The notes under the pieces were generated by a model. The model did not search any database, was not told the origin of the DNA, and saw only the letters and a list, made by a program, of their open reading frames with translations. The translations under genes and the position numbers were made by a program. From Kaistia hirudinis (GTDB taxonomy: Bacteria; Pseudomonadota; Alphaproteobacteria; Rhizobiales; Kaistiaceae), in the NCBI RefSeq assembly GCF_014196455.1, contig NZ_JACIDS010000003.1:930001-994000 (forward strand): DNA of 64,000 nucleotides, given 5' to 3'. The stretch's first letter is position 1, and each line of letters starts with the position of its first letter. Below are positions 34,649 through 43,557 of the stretch, piece by piece.

Positions 34649-34749
34649 GGGCGCGACTATGCCTCCGCCGTCCCGATTTGGCTACAGCGGCACCCGGCCC
34701 GCTTGGCATGGATTGTGGCCGGGCCCTCGAATGGGCTAGCGTGCCGCGC

Positions 34750-35424
34750 ATGGTCCAGCCGAAGAAACCCGCCCCGCGCTCTGCAAACGCCGAGCAGCGT
34801 CGCTTGCTGATGGCGCCGCTCGCCCTGTTCCTGGCGACGCTGCTCGTCATCTGGACGATGACGGTCTACGCGATGCGCAGCATGGAGGGGATCGACCCGT
34901 CGCTGCGCCAGTTCACGCCCATCCTGCTCTGGGCCATCGCCATCATCCTGTGGCTCCGCTGGCAGCGGATTTCGCATCCGCGCCGCTGGCTTGGGCTCGT
35001 CCGGCCGTCGATGAAGACGCTCGGCGTGGCGCTGGCCGCCTTTGCGATCGTCGTCGCCTGGAACCTGATCCGGGTCAGCCTGGCGCGCACGCCCGGCGGT
35101 CTGCTGGCCGAGCTGCCATGGGAAATCTATCTCTGGCTCGCGCTCGGCGTGTTCATGAACGAGGTGCTCTTACGCGGCGTGGTGCTGACGCGGCTCAGCG
35201 AGTTCTACGATCCGGCGATCGCCATTCCCGTGACGGCGGTGATCGGCGTGCTGTTCCGTATCCCCGCCTTCTTCACCACCACCGTGCCGATGCCCTTCGA
35301 TCCAATGGTGCTGTTCGCGGTCCTGATCTTCGGCTGCATCGCCGGCCTGTTGCGCCATTTCACCGGCAGCCTCTGGCCCGCCCTCGCCCTGCAATGGGGC
35401 AATTCGCTGGGCCAGTTGCTGTAG
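34750..35424 (+). CDS. CPBP-like (Abi/CAAX protease-type) membrane protein, catalytic motif degenerate
   Basis: A protein of about 224 residues with roughly six to seven hydrophobic segments. Its C-terminal half has the layout of the CPBP intramembrane protease family: motif 1 region ALGVFMNEVLLRGVVL and motif 4 region HFTGSLWPALALQWGNSLG. Active members have EExxxR and a conserved His in each later motif; here motif 1 reads NEVLLR, with the first Glu replaced by Asn, and the last motif has Gln where His is expected. It may be catalytically inactive. Start at 34750 is likely; the frame stays open upstream. The ABM gene follows 19 bases later. Confidence 0.72.
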   Translation: MVQPKKPAPRSANAEQRRLLMAPLALFLATLLVIWTMTVYAMRSMEGIDPSLRQFTPILLWAIAIILWLRWQRISHPRRWLGLVRPSMKTLGVALAAFAIVVAWNLIRVSLARTPGGLLAELPWEIYLWLALGVFMNEVLLRGVVLTRLSEFYDPAIAIPVTAVIGVLFRIPAFFTTTVPMPFDPMVLFAVLIFGCIAGLLRHFTGSLWPALALQWGNSLGQLL

Positions 35425-35443
35425 GGCCGGTGGGAGCATCCGC

Positions 35444-35749
35444 ATGATCGTTGAACATGCCCTGCTCAATGTGAAGGCGGGCCAGGAAGCCGCCTTCGAG
35501 GCGGCCATGCGCGAGGCCGCGCCGCTGATCGCCGCAAGCCCCGGCTTCCTCGGCATCGAAGTGCGGCCCTCATGCGAGTCGTCGGGGCTCTATCTCCTGC
35601 TCGTCCAGTGGCGCTCGCTCGAGGATCATGATCCCGGTTTTCGCAGTTCGGAGCGCTACCAGCGCTGGAAAGCGCTGCTGCATCGGTTCTACGAACCGTT
35701 TCCCACGGTCGGGCATTTCGCGGCGCCGATCGCGTTAAGCCCTCACTAA
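35444..35749 (+). CDS. ABM-domain (antibiotic biosynthesis monooxygenase-like) protein
   Basis: A 101-residue single-domain protein of the dimeric alpha/beta-barrel superfamily. The ABM pattern is VEHALLNVKAGQEAAFEAAM, then SPGFLGIEVRPS, then YLLLVQWRSLEDHDPGF and SERYQRWKALLHRFYEPFP. Members are cofactor-free monooxygenases, heme-degrading enzymes or unknowns; the heme-contact residues of IsdG are not evident. It lies 19 bases after the CPBP-like gene, probably in the same transcript. Function not assignable. Confidence 0.85.
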   Translation: MIVEHALLNVKAGQEAAFEAAMREAAPLIAASPGFLGIEVRPSCESSGLYLLLVQWRSLEDHDPGFRSSERYQRWKALLHRFYEPFPTVGHFAAPIALSPH

Positions 35750-35773
35750 CCTTGCGGGCTCTTACTGATCGGC

Positions 35774-36736
35774 ATGACCGCCCCCGTCCTCGTCATCGCC
35801 GCCCCTGATACGCTCGCTCGCATCGAGGCGTGGGAAGAGCATCTGGGCGCCGAGCGGCGGCTTTCGCCGAAGACGCTGGAGGCCTATCGGCGCGATCTCG
35901 ATCAGTTCCTCGCCTTCCTGACGCCCCATATCGGCAATCCGCCCAAGGTCGCCGATCTCTCGGCGCTGCGCATGGCGGATATCCGCGCCTTCATGGCGTC
36001 GCGGCGCGGGGAGGGCGTCGGCGCGCGGACCTTGGCGCGCGGCCTCGCCGGCATCCGGTCCTTCATCGCCTTCCTCGAACGCGAGGGGCTGGCCAATGGC
36101 GCCGCGTTCCGCGCGATGCGGACGCCGCGCCAACCCAAGACCTTGCCGCGCCCGCTCTCGGCTCCGGATGCGCTGCGCGTGGTCGACGAGGACGAACAGC
36201 TCGACGAGGCGCCCTGGGTCGCGGCGCGCAATGCCGCCGTGCTCGCATTGCTCTACGGTTCCGGGCTGCGCATATCGGAGGCGCTGTCGCTGCGCCGGGC
36301 CGAGGCGCCGTCTGTCGAGGGCGGCGTGCTCCGCGTCACCGGCAAGGGCGGCAAGACCCGGCTCGTCCCGGTTCTTCCGGTGGTGGGCGAGGCGGTCGCA
36401 GACTATCTGCGGCTCTGCCCCTTCGTGCTGGCGCCCGACAGCCCGCTCTTTCGCGGTGTCCGCGGCGGGCCGCTCAAGGCACGCCTGATCCAGCTCGCGC
36501 TGGCGCGCCTCCGCGGGGCGCTCGGCCTTCCCGACAGCGCCACGCCGCATGCGCTGCGTCACTCCTTCGCGACGCATCTCCTCGCCAATGGCGGCGATCT
36601 CCGCGCCATCCAGGAACTGCTCGGCCATGCCAGCCTGTCGACGACGCAGATCTATACGGCCGTCGACACCGATCGGCTGCTCGCCGTGTTCGAAAAGGCA
36701 CATCCGCGGGCGCAGAAGGCGCATCCGCAGACATGA
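35774..36736 (+). CDS. xerC: Tyrosine recombinase XerC (chromosome dimer resolution)
   Basis: A 320-residue site-specific recombinase that acts with XerD at dif to resolve chromosome dimers. The N-terminal SAM-like core-binding domain (LSPKTLEAYRRDLDQFLAFL) covers residues about 15-110. The catalytic domain has all family residues: Arg in LLYGSGLRISEALSL, Lys in TGKGGKTRLVPVLP, HALRHSFATHLL, the second His in LLGHASLSTTQ and the nucleophile Tyr in QIYTAVD. Choice of XerC over XerD rests on overall look and context, not alignment. No integrase-type flanks, so this is the housekeeping enzyme. Confidence 0.88.
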   Translation: MTAPVLVIAAPDTLARIEAWEEHLGAERRLSPKTLEAYRRDLDQFLAFLTPHIGNPPKVADLSALRMADIRAFMASRRGEGVGARTLARGLAGIRSFIAFLEREGLANGAAFRAMRTPRQPKTLPRPLSAPDALRVVDEDEQLDEAPWVAARNAAVLALLYGSGLRISEALSLRRAEAPSVEGGVLRVTGKGGKTRLVPVLPVVGEAVADYLRLCPFVLAPDSPLFRGVRGGPLKARLIQLALARLRGALGLPDSATPHALRHSFATHLLANGGDLRAIQELLGHASLSTTQIYTAVDTDRLLAVFEKAHPRAQKAHPQT

Positions 36737-36774
36737 CAAGCCTCCCTTACGATGCTAGAAGAGGCGCTGTCATG
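36732..36774 (+). terminator. Stem-loop overlapping the xerC stop codon
   Basis: CATGACA (36732-36738) pairs with TGTCATG (36768-36774), and inside this GCCTC (36740-36744) pairs with GAGGC (36761-36765), giving a two-step stem with small bulges. It starts at the stop codon. The role is unclear: terminator or mRNA 3' protection. Confidence 0.4.
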
Positions 36775-36928
36775 ATCCGTGCAGCCATCCCCTCCTGGCT
36801 TCTTATTCTTGGCGCCATGCGCGACCGGGACGGTTTCTGACACCTGACCCCCGGCCCGCCGCATGGATGACGGGCCGACGCGGAAACGCGCCACTCGTCG
36901 TTCTGAACACCACGACGAGATCGCGCGT

Positions 36929-37930
36929 ATGAACGCCTCCCCCGCAACGACGCCGCCCGAGAGCCAAGCCGCCAAGCCGGCTGAAGCCTCGACCGAATCC
37001 GATGCCGCCCGCCGGCGCCGCCTGATCGGCTATGCCTTCGCCGCGATCGGGGCGCTTCTTTTCGCGTCCAAGGGGATCGTCATCAAGCTGGTCTATGCGC
37101 AGGGTCTGGATGCAGCCACCACGCTGGCGCTGCGCATGTTCGTCGCGATCCCGATCTATCTCGTGATCGGCCTCGTCGCCGTGCGGGATCGTCGCCGCAA
37201 CGGCCGCCCGCTGCCCGGCCTGCCGATGCTCGGCAAGATCATCCTGGTCGGCCTGCTCGGCTACTGGATCTCGTCCTACCTCGATTTTCTCGGGCTCGAG
37301 ACGATCTCCGCCCAGTTCGAGCGGATGATCCTGTTCACCTATCCGCTCTGGGTGGTGCTGTTCGGCGCGGCCTTCTTCGGCCAACCGATCCGCGCCAAGG
37401 CGCTGGTCGCGTTCGCCGTCGCCTATGCCGGTCTCGGGCTGATCTTTCACGAGTTCTCGGCCGCCTCGACGACGAGCATCGTCTTCGGCGTCAGCGTGGT
37501 CCTCTGCGCGGCCGTGACCTTCGCGCTCTATCAGCTGTTCGCGAAGGGGCTGATCGAGCAGGTCGGCTCGGGCCTCTTCACCTGCATCGCCATGGTCGCC
37601 GCCGGCATCGTCGCCATCGGCCAGTTCCTGGTGACGCATCCGATCAGCGCGCTTGCCGTGCCGCCGGCCATCTATCCGCACATCATCTTTCTCGGCATTG
37701 GCTCGACCGTGCTGCCGACGCTGTTCCTGAACGCGGCGCTCCAGCGCATTCCCGCGCAGTCCAACGCGACGATCGGCATGCTCTCGCCGGTCGGCACGAT
37801 CCTGCTCGCCATGCTGATCCTCGACGAATGGCTGACGCCGGTCGAGTGGCTCGGCACGGCGCTCGTCATCGGCGGCATCGCCTGGTTCACCTTTTCCTCC
37901 GACCGCCGTCAGGCGGCGAGGGAGCCGTAG
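36929..37930 (+). CDS. DMT superfamily (EamA) transporter
   Basis: A 333-residue inner-membrane protein with about ten hydrophobic segments in two EamA repeats. The first repeat begins YAFAAIGALLFASKGIVIKLVY; the second ends with ATIGMLSPVGTILLAMLILDEW and EWLGTALVIGGIAWFTF, classical EamA motifs. It probably exports a metabolite such as an amino acid or is a scavenging permease; the substrate cannot be told. ATG at 36929 was preferred over one at 36863 because the intervening codons are basic and lack a ribosome-binding site. Its last 22 bases overlap the convergent Hsp70-like gene. Confidence 0.85.
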   Translation: MNASPATTPPESQAAKPAEASTESDAARRRRLIGYAFAAIGALLFASKGIVIKLVYAQGLDAATTLALRMFVAIPIYLVIGLVAVRDRRRNGRPLPGLPMLGKIILVGLLGYWISSYLDFLGLETISAQFERMILFTYPLWVVLFGAAFFGQPIRAKALVAFAVAYAGLGLIFHEFSAASTTSIVFGVSVVLCAAVTFALYQLFAKGLIEQVGSGLFTCIAMVAAGIVAIGQFLVTHPISALAVPPAIYPHIIFLGIGSTVLPTLFLNAALQRIPAQSNATIGMLSPVGTILLAMLILDEWLTPVEWLGTALVIGGIAWFTFSSDRRQAAREP

Positions 37931-39171
37931 CGGTTCGCCGCCTCGATCGTGAGGCCCATGCCGACGGAGCCGAAGGTGTCGCCATCGACGACCTTCGCCT
38001 CCTTCGCCTTGGCGAGGATGGCGGCGCGCACATGGGCGAGGCGGGTCGAACCGCCCGTCAGGAAGACCGCGTCGATCGCGTCGGCGGTGAGGCCGGCATC
38101 GCGCAGGCAATCGTCGATGCGGGCGCCGATGCGGTCGGCGAGCGACTGCGTGTGGCTGACGAGTTCGTCGCGGCGGATGGCGGCGGCGAGGCCCTTTTCG
38201 ATCCATTCGAGCAGGATCCGGACGGTGGGTTCGTCCGAGAGGCCGATCTTCGCGGCCTCGACATTGATCGCGAGCCGGTGGCCGTCGCGCTCCTCGACGA
38301 CGTGGATGAGACGCTCGATCAGTTCGGGATGCTGCGCCTCGCGCCGGACCTCATGCAGCTGCTGCATTACGCCCGGCTCGTAGAGGCGATTGATGGTCGA
38401 CCAGGTGGCGAGGTCGAAATAATAGCCCGAAGGGACCGGCAGGCTGGCGCGCTTCATGGCGCCGCGATAGCCGAGCAGGGGCATGACCGTGCCAAGGCTG
38501 AGGTGCCGGTCGAAATCGGTGCCGCCGACGCGGATGCCGTCATTGGCAAGGATGTCGGCGGCCCGGTCGGCGCGGGCGCGCCGCTGCGGGCCGATGCGCA
38601 CGATCGAGAAATCGGACGTGCCGCCGCCGATATCGGCGATCAGTGCGATCTCCTCGCGGCTCACCTGCTGCTCATAATCGAGCGCTGCGGCGATCGGTTC
38701 GAACTGGAACGAAATCTCGGCAAAGCCCGCCTCATGGGCGATAGCGCGCAGCGCCTCCTCCGCCTTGCGGTCGCCCGCCGGGTCGCCATCGACGAAATGC
38801 ACCGGCCGTCCATGGACGACCGAGGTCAGCGCGCGTCCGCTCACGGTCTCGGCGCGCCGCTTCATCACCTGGACGAAATGGCTGATCACGGAACGAAAGC
38901 CGACGCGCTGGCGGCCGACCTGCGTCGTCTCGTCCATCAGCGGATTGCCGAGCACGGATTTGAGGCTTCGCATCAACCGTCCGTCGCGACCATCGACATA
39001 GGCGGCGACCGCGGCGCGGCCGACGATCGGCGCGGCGTCGCGCGCATAGAAGATCGCGCTCGGAATGGTCACGTCCTCGCCCTCCAGCGGCACCAGGTGC
39101 GGCGCCGGCCGGGCGAGGCCGAGCGTCGTGTTGGACGTGCCGAAATCGAGGCCGCAGGCGCTCATGACCAT
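37909..39171 (-). CDS. Hsp70 family protein, short YegD-like form
   Basis: A protein of about 420 residues that contains only the actin-like ATPase of Hsp70s. The phosphate-1 motif is CGLDFGTSNTTLGL, phosphate-2 is ALIADIGGGTSDFSIV and the adenosine motif is VFLTGGSTRLAHV. The substrate-binding domain of DnaK is absent, as in E. coli YegD, so a classical chaperone cycle is unlikely. Two start codons are possible: ATG 39171, or ATG 39165 (starting MSACG), which has better spacing to GGAG. No dnaJ or grpE neighbours. Cellular role unknown. Confidence 0.88.
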   Translation of the reverse strand: MVMSACGLDFGTSNTTLGLARPAPHLVPLEGEDVTIPSAIFYARDAAPIVGRAAVAAYVDGRDGRLMRSLKSVLGNPLMDETTQVGRQRVGFRSVISHFVQVMKRRAETVSGRALTSVVHGRPVHFVDGDPAGDRKAEEALRAIAHEAGFAEISFQFEPIAAALDYEQQVSREEIALIADIGGGTSDFSIVRIGPQRRARADRAADILANDGIRVGGTDFDRHLSLGTVMPLLGYRGAMKRASLPVPSGYYFDLATWSTINRLYEPGVMQQLHEVRREAQHPELIERLIHVVEERDGHRLAINVEAAKIGLSDEPTVRILLEWIEKGLAAAIRRDELVSHTQSLADRIGARIDDCLRDAGLTADAIDAVFLTGGSTRLAHVRAAILAKAKEAKVVDGDTFGSVGMGLTIEAANRYGSLAA

Positions 39172-39204
39172 GTCTCCGGAGGGGCGGGGAGGAGGGCGGA
39201 TTGG

Positions 39205-39237
39205 TTAGGGGTTCGCGCCGGCGCGATCAAGCCCTAA
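39205..39237. promoter_or_regulatory. Nested inverted repeats between divergent genes
   Basis: TTAGGG (39205-39210) and CCCTAA (39232-39237) flank a perfect 14-bp palindrome, TCGCGCCGGCGCGA (39213-39226). The structure sits in the 190-base gap between the divergent Hsp70-like and MFS genes and could be an operator or cruciform. No matching regulator is encoded nearby. Confidence 0.35.
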
Positions 39238-39361
39238 TCTCGGGCAATCCGGGCTGATCTTTCAGATCGATAACAATCTTGATTTGGCCGCACAGCTTTC
39301 GAGGGTTCTCTAGGCCGCGAGAAAAGCGGCGATTCGGCGCCGCCGGGCAGGAGTTGACGAT

Positions 39362-40681
39362 ATGGCGACACGCGCGATCACGGTGGACGAGGCGCTGGAG
39401 GCCGCCGGGACCGGCAGCTTCCAGAGGAAGCTGTTCCTCATCTTCGGGCTGGTCTGGGCCGCGGATGCGATGCAGGTCCTCGCCATCGGCTTCACGGCAC
39501 CCTCGATCGCGAAGAGCTTCGGGCTGACGGTGCCGCAGGCGCTGCAGACGGGCACGGTCTTCTTTGTCGGCATGCTCATCGGTGCCGCCTTCTTCGGCCG
39601 TCTCGCGGACCGGATCGGGCGCCGCAACCTGCTGATCATCACGGTTCTGATCGACGCGGTCTTCGGCCTCGCCTCGGCCTTCGCGCCGAGCTTCGGCGTT
39701 CTTCTCGGCCTTCGCTTCATGACCGGACTCGCGGTCGGCGGGACGCTCCCGGTCGACTACGCCATGATGGCCGAGTTCCTGCCGGCCAAGCGGCGCGGTC
39801 GCTGGCTGGTCGCGCTCGAGGGCTTCTGGGCGGTCGGCACGCTCGTCGTCGCGCTCGCGGCCTGGTGGGCCGCCAATAATGGCGTCGAGGAAGCCTGGCG
39901 CTTCATCTTCATCGTCACCGGCGTGCCGGCGCTGATCGGCTTCGGCCTGCGCTTCCTCGTGCCGGAATCGCCCTATTACCTGCTGCGCGCCGGCTCGCCG
40001 CAGGAGGCAAAGGCGGTGCTCGACCGGATCGCCAAGGACAATGGCGGCACGGTGCTCGCCGGCGCGCTCACCCTGCCGCGTGAGAAGCGCGAACCGATTT
40101 CGGCGCTCTTCACCGGCGGCATGGGCCGTCGCTCCGTGGCGATCTTCGCCGCCTGGCTGCTCGTCTCGATCGCCTATTACGGCGTCTTCACCTGGCTGCC
40201 GGGCAAGCTCGTCTCCGAAGGTCACGGCTTCGTGCGCGGCTATGGTTTCCTGGTGCTGCTCGCGCTCGCGCAGATCCCCGGCTATGCGCTGGCGGCCTTC
40301 GGCGTCGAGCGCTATGGCCGCAAGCCGACGCTGATCGCCTTCCTGCTGCTCTCGGCGGCAGGCTGCTTCCTTTATGCCGTGCTGTCGGATCCCGGCATGA
40401 TCGCCGGCGCCATGCTGCTGATGAGCTTCGCGCTGCTCGGAACCTGGGGCGCGCTCTATGCCTTCACGCCGGAGCTCTATCCGACCTCGCTCAGGGCCAG
40501 CGGCATGGGCATCGCCGGCGCCATGGCGCGGCTCGGCGGCCTGTTTGCGCCGACGCTGGTCGGCATCGTCGTCGGCATCTCCTTCAACGTCGCGCTCGGC
40601 GTCTTCGCGGCGCTGCTGGTGATTGCCGCGCTGGCCACCACGATGATCGACGTCGAGACCAAGGAAAAGCCGCTCGCCTGA
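39362..40681 (+). CDS. MFS transporter (NiaP/SV2-like subgroup)
   Basis: A 439-residue, twelve-segment major-facilitator permease. Between segments 2 and 3 it has FFGRLADRIGRRNLLIIT, the GxLaDrxGRr signature. The start TGSFQRKLFLIFGLVWAADAM and the FLPAKRRGRWLVALEGFW motif resemble proton-coupled carriers for nicotinate, aromatic acids and other small organics. RFLVPESPYYLL is the PESPR-like motif before the central loop. Start at 39362 has AGGAG nine bases upstream. Substrate unknown; it is divergent from the Hsp70-like gene and convergent with lpdA. Confidence 0.88.
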   Translation: MATRAITVDEALEAAGTGSFQRKLFLIFGLVWAADAMQVLAIGFTAPSIAKSFGLTVPQALQTGTVFFVGMLIGAAFFGRLADRIGRRNLLIITVLIDAVFGLASAFAPSFGVLLGLRFMTGLAVGGTLPVDYAMMAEFLPAKRRGRWLVALEGFWAVGTLVVALAAWWAANNGVEEAWRFIFIVTGVPALIGFGLRFLVPESPYYLLRAGSPQEAKAVLDRIAKDNGGTVLAGALTLPREKREPISALFTGGMGRRSVAIFAAWLLVSIAYYGVFTWLPGKLVSEGHGFVRGYGFLVLLALAQIPGYALAAFGVERYGRKPTLIAFLLLSAAGCFLYAVLSDPGMIAGAMLLMSFALLGTWGALYAFTPELYPTSLRASGMGIAGAMARLGGLFAPTLVGIVVGISFNVALGVFAALLVIAALATTMIDVETKEKPLA

Positions 40682-40687
40682 AATGCA

Positions 40688-40719
40688 ATCGGGCGAAGCG
40701 GTTGTCCGCTTTGCCCGAT
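40688..40719. terminator. Strong bidirectional hairpin between MFS and lpdA genes
   Basis: Fourteen bases (40688-40701, ATCGGGCGAAGCGG) pair with 40706-40719 around a TTGT loop, with one G-T position. It lies seven bases after the MFS stop codon and can serve both convergent transcripts. Confidence 0.7.
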
Positions 40720-40738
40720 CGAAAGGCATGGCCTGATG

Positions 40739-40760
40739 CGAGCGGCCTGTCGGCCGCTCG
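40739..40760 (-). terminator. Terminator hairpin of the mdh-suc-lpd operon
   Basis: A perfect nine-base stem, CGAGCGGCC/GGCCGCTCG, with a TGTC loop, ends three bases beyond the lpdA stop codon. With the 40688-40719 hairpin it closes the long Krebs-cycle transcript. Confidence 0.65.
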
Positions 40761-40762
40761 TC

Positions 40763-42172
40763 TCACAGATGAATCGGCTTGGTCCAGGCGGCGAGCGCGG
40801 CTTCCTTGACGGCTTCCGACATGGTCGGATGGGCATGGGTCGTGCGGCCGAGATCCTCGGCGGAACCTGCGAACTCCATCAGCACGACGATCTCGTGGAT
40901 CATCTCGCCGGCTCCGGTGCCGACGATGTGGCCGCCAAGCACGCGGTCGGTCGTCTTGTCGGACAGGATCTTCACGAAGCCGTCCGTCGCCAGCATCGCC
41001 CGCGCTCGGCCATTGGCGGAGAACGGGAACTTGCCGACCTTGTACTCGATGCCGGCCGCCTTCAGCTCCTCTTCCGTCTTGCCGACGGAGGCGACTTCCG
41101 GGCTCGTATAGACGACCGCGGGGATCGCGCCATAGTTCACGTGACCCGCCTGGCCGGCGAGGATCTCGGCGAGCGCGACGCCCTCGTCCTCGGCCTTGTG
41201 CGCCAGCATCGGGCCGGCGATGACGTCGCCGATTGCGTAGATGCCGGACACGTTCGTCTGGTAATGCGCGTCGACCTTGACGCGCTTCCGCTCATCCAGC
41301 GCAACGCCGACGCCCTCGAGGCCGAGGCCTTCGGTGTAGGGACGGCGGCCGATCGCGACGAGCACGATGTCGGCGTCGAGCGTCTCGGCGGCTGCCTCGC
41401 CAGCCTTGGCCGGTTCGATCGTCACCTTCGACGTCTTGCCGGTGACATCGACGGCGGTGACCTTGGTGCCGAGGCGGAACTTGATGCCCTGCTTCTCGAG
41501 CAGGCGCTGCGTCTGCTTGGCGACCTCGCCATCCATGCCCGGCAGGATGCGGTCGAGGAATTCGACGACGGTCACATCCGCGCCGACGCGCCGCCAGACC
41601 GAGCCGAGCTCGAGGCCGATCACACCGGCGCCGACAACGACCAGCTTGCCCGGGACCTTGGGCAGGGCCAGCGCGCCGGTCGAGGAGACGACACGCTGCT
41701 CGTCGACATGAACGCCGGGCAGCGGCGCCGAGTCCGATCCTGTCGCGATCACGATCGAGCTGCCCTCGATCGTCTCGGACGAGCCGTCCTCGCGGGTCAC
41801 GGTGACCTTGCCGGGCGCGTCGATGCGGCCGCTGCCCGTATAGCCGGTGATCTTGTTCTTCTTGAACAGGAAGGCGACGCCGTCGACATTCGACTTAACC
41901 GTCGCATCCTTGTGCGCGAGCATGGCGGGAAGGTCGAGCGAGACCGAGCCGACCTTGACGCCGAGCTTTTCGAGATGCCCGACTTCCTCGAACCGCTCGG
42001 ACGCATGCAGCAGCGCCTTCGAGGGGATGCAGCCGATGTTCAGGCAGGTGCCGCCATAGGTCTTCATCTTCTCGACGACGGCGACCTTCAGTCCGAGCTG
42101 CGCGGCCTTGATCGCGCAGACATAGCCGCCCGGTCCCGAGCCGATCACGATGACGTCGTACCGCTCAGCCAT
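40763..42172 (-). CDS. lpdA: Dihydrolipoamide dehydrogenase (E3)
   Basis: A 469-residue FAD flavoprotein that reoxidises dihydrolipoyl groups of 2-oxoacid dehydrogenase complexes with NAD+. It opens with [20 protein letters not shown] (FAD) and has the redox-active disulfide in [17 protein letters not shown]. An NAD site follows ([18 protein letters not shown]), then the second FAD motif [18 protein letters not shown]. The C-terminal active-site pair His-Glu lies in HAHPTMSE. It is the last gene of the sucAB-lpdA set, 77 bases after sucB, so it is probably the E3 of 2-oxoglutarate dehydrogenase. Confidence 0.97.
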   Translation of the reverse strand: MAERYDVIVIGSGPGGYVCAIKAAQLGLKVAVVEKMKTYGGTCLNIGCIPSKALLHASERFEEVGHLEKLGVKVGSVSLDLPAMLAHKDATVKSNVDGVAFLFKKNKITGYTGSGRIDAPGKVTVTREDGSSETIEGSSIVIATGSDSAPLPGVHVDEQRVVSSTGALALPKVPGKLVVVGAGVIGLELGSVWRRVGADVTVVEFLDRILPGMDGEVAKQTQRLLEKQGIKFRLGTKVTAVDVTGKTSKVTIEPAKAGEAAAETLDADIVLVAIGRRPYTEGLGLEGVGVALDERKRVKVDAHYQTNVSGIYAIGDVIAGPMLAHKAEDEGVALAEILAGQAGHVNYGAIPAVVYTSPEVASVGKTEEELKAAGIEYKVGKFPFSANGRARAMLATDGFVKILSDKTTDRVLGGHIVGTGAGEMIHEIVVLMEFAGSAEDLGRTTHAHPTMSEAVKEAALAAWTKPIHL

Positions 42173-42249
42173 GCCCGTTCACCCCTTCATGTCAATTCAG
42201 TCGGCGGCTGCCCGCGCCATGGCGCGCAGCCGCTGCGGTTTTCAGCGTG

Positions 42250-43491
<1,242 letters not shown>

Positions 43492-43557
43492 GACGGATTC
43501 TCTGTCGTTCGATTCGATGTGCGGTTGCGGGGGCAGCGGCCGGTCGGCCGCCGCCCG

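Noticed and set aside
32816-34810. 664-codon + strand frame opposite polA
   Set aside because: Arg/Asp/Glu-rich shadow of the polymerase gene; no recognisable domain.
36772-36840. 22-codon frame (MIRAAIPSWLLILG start) upstream of the DMT transporter
   Set aside because: It begins inside the xerC stem-loop, has no ribosome-binding site and no regulatory codon pattern of a leader peptide.
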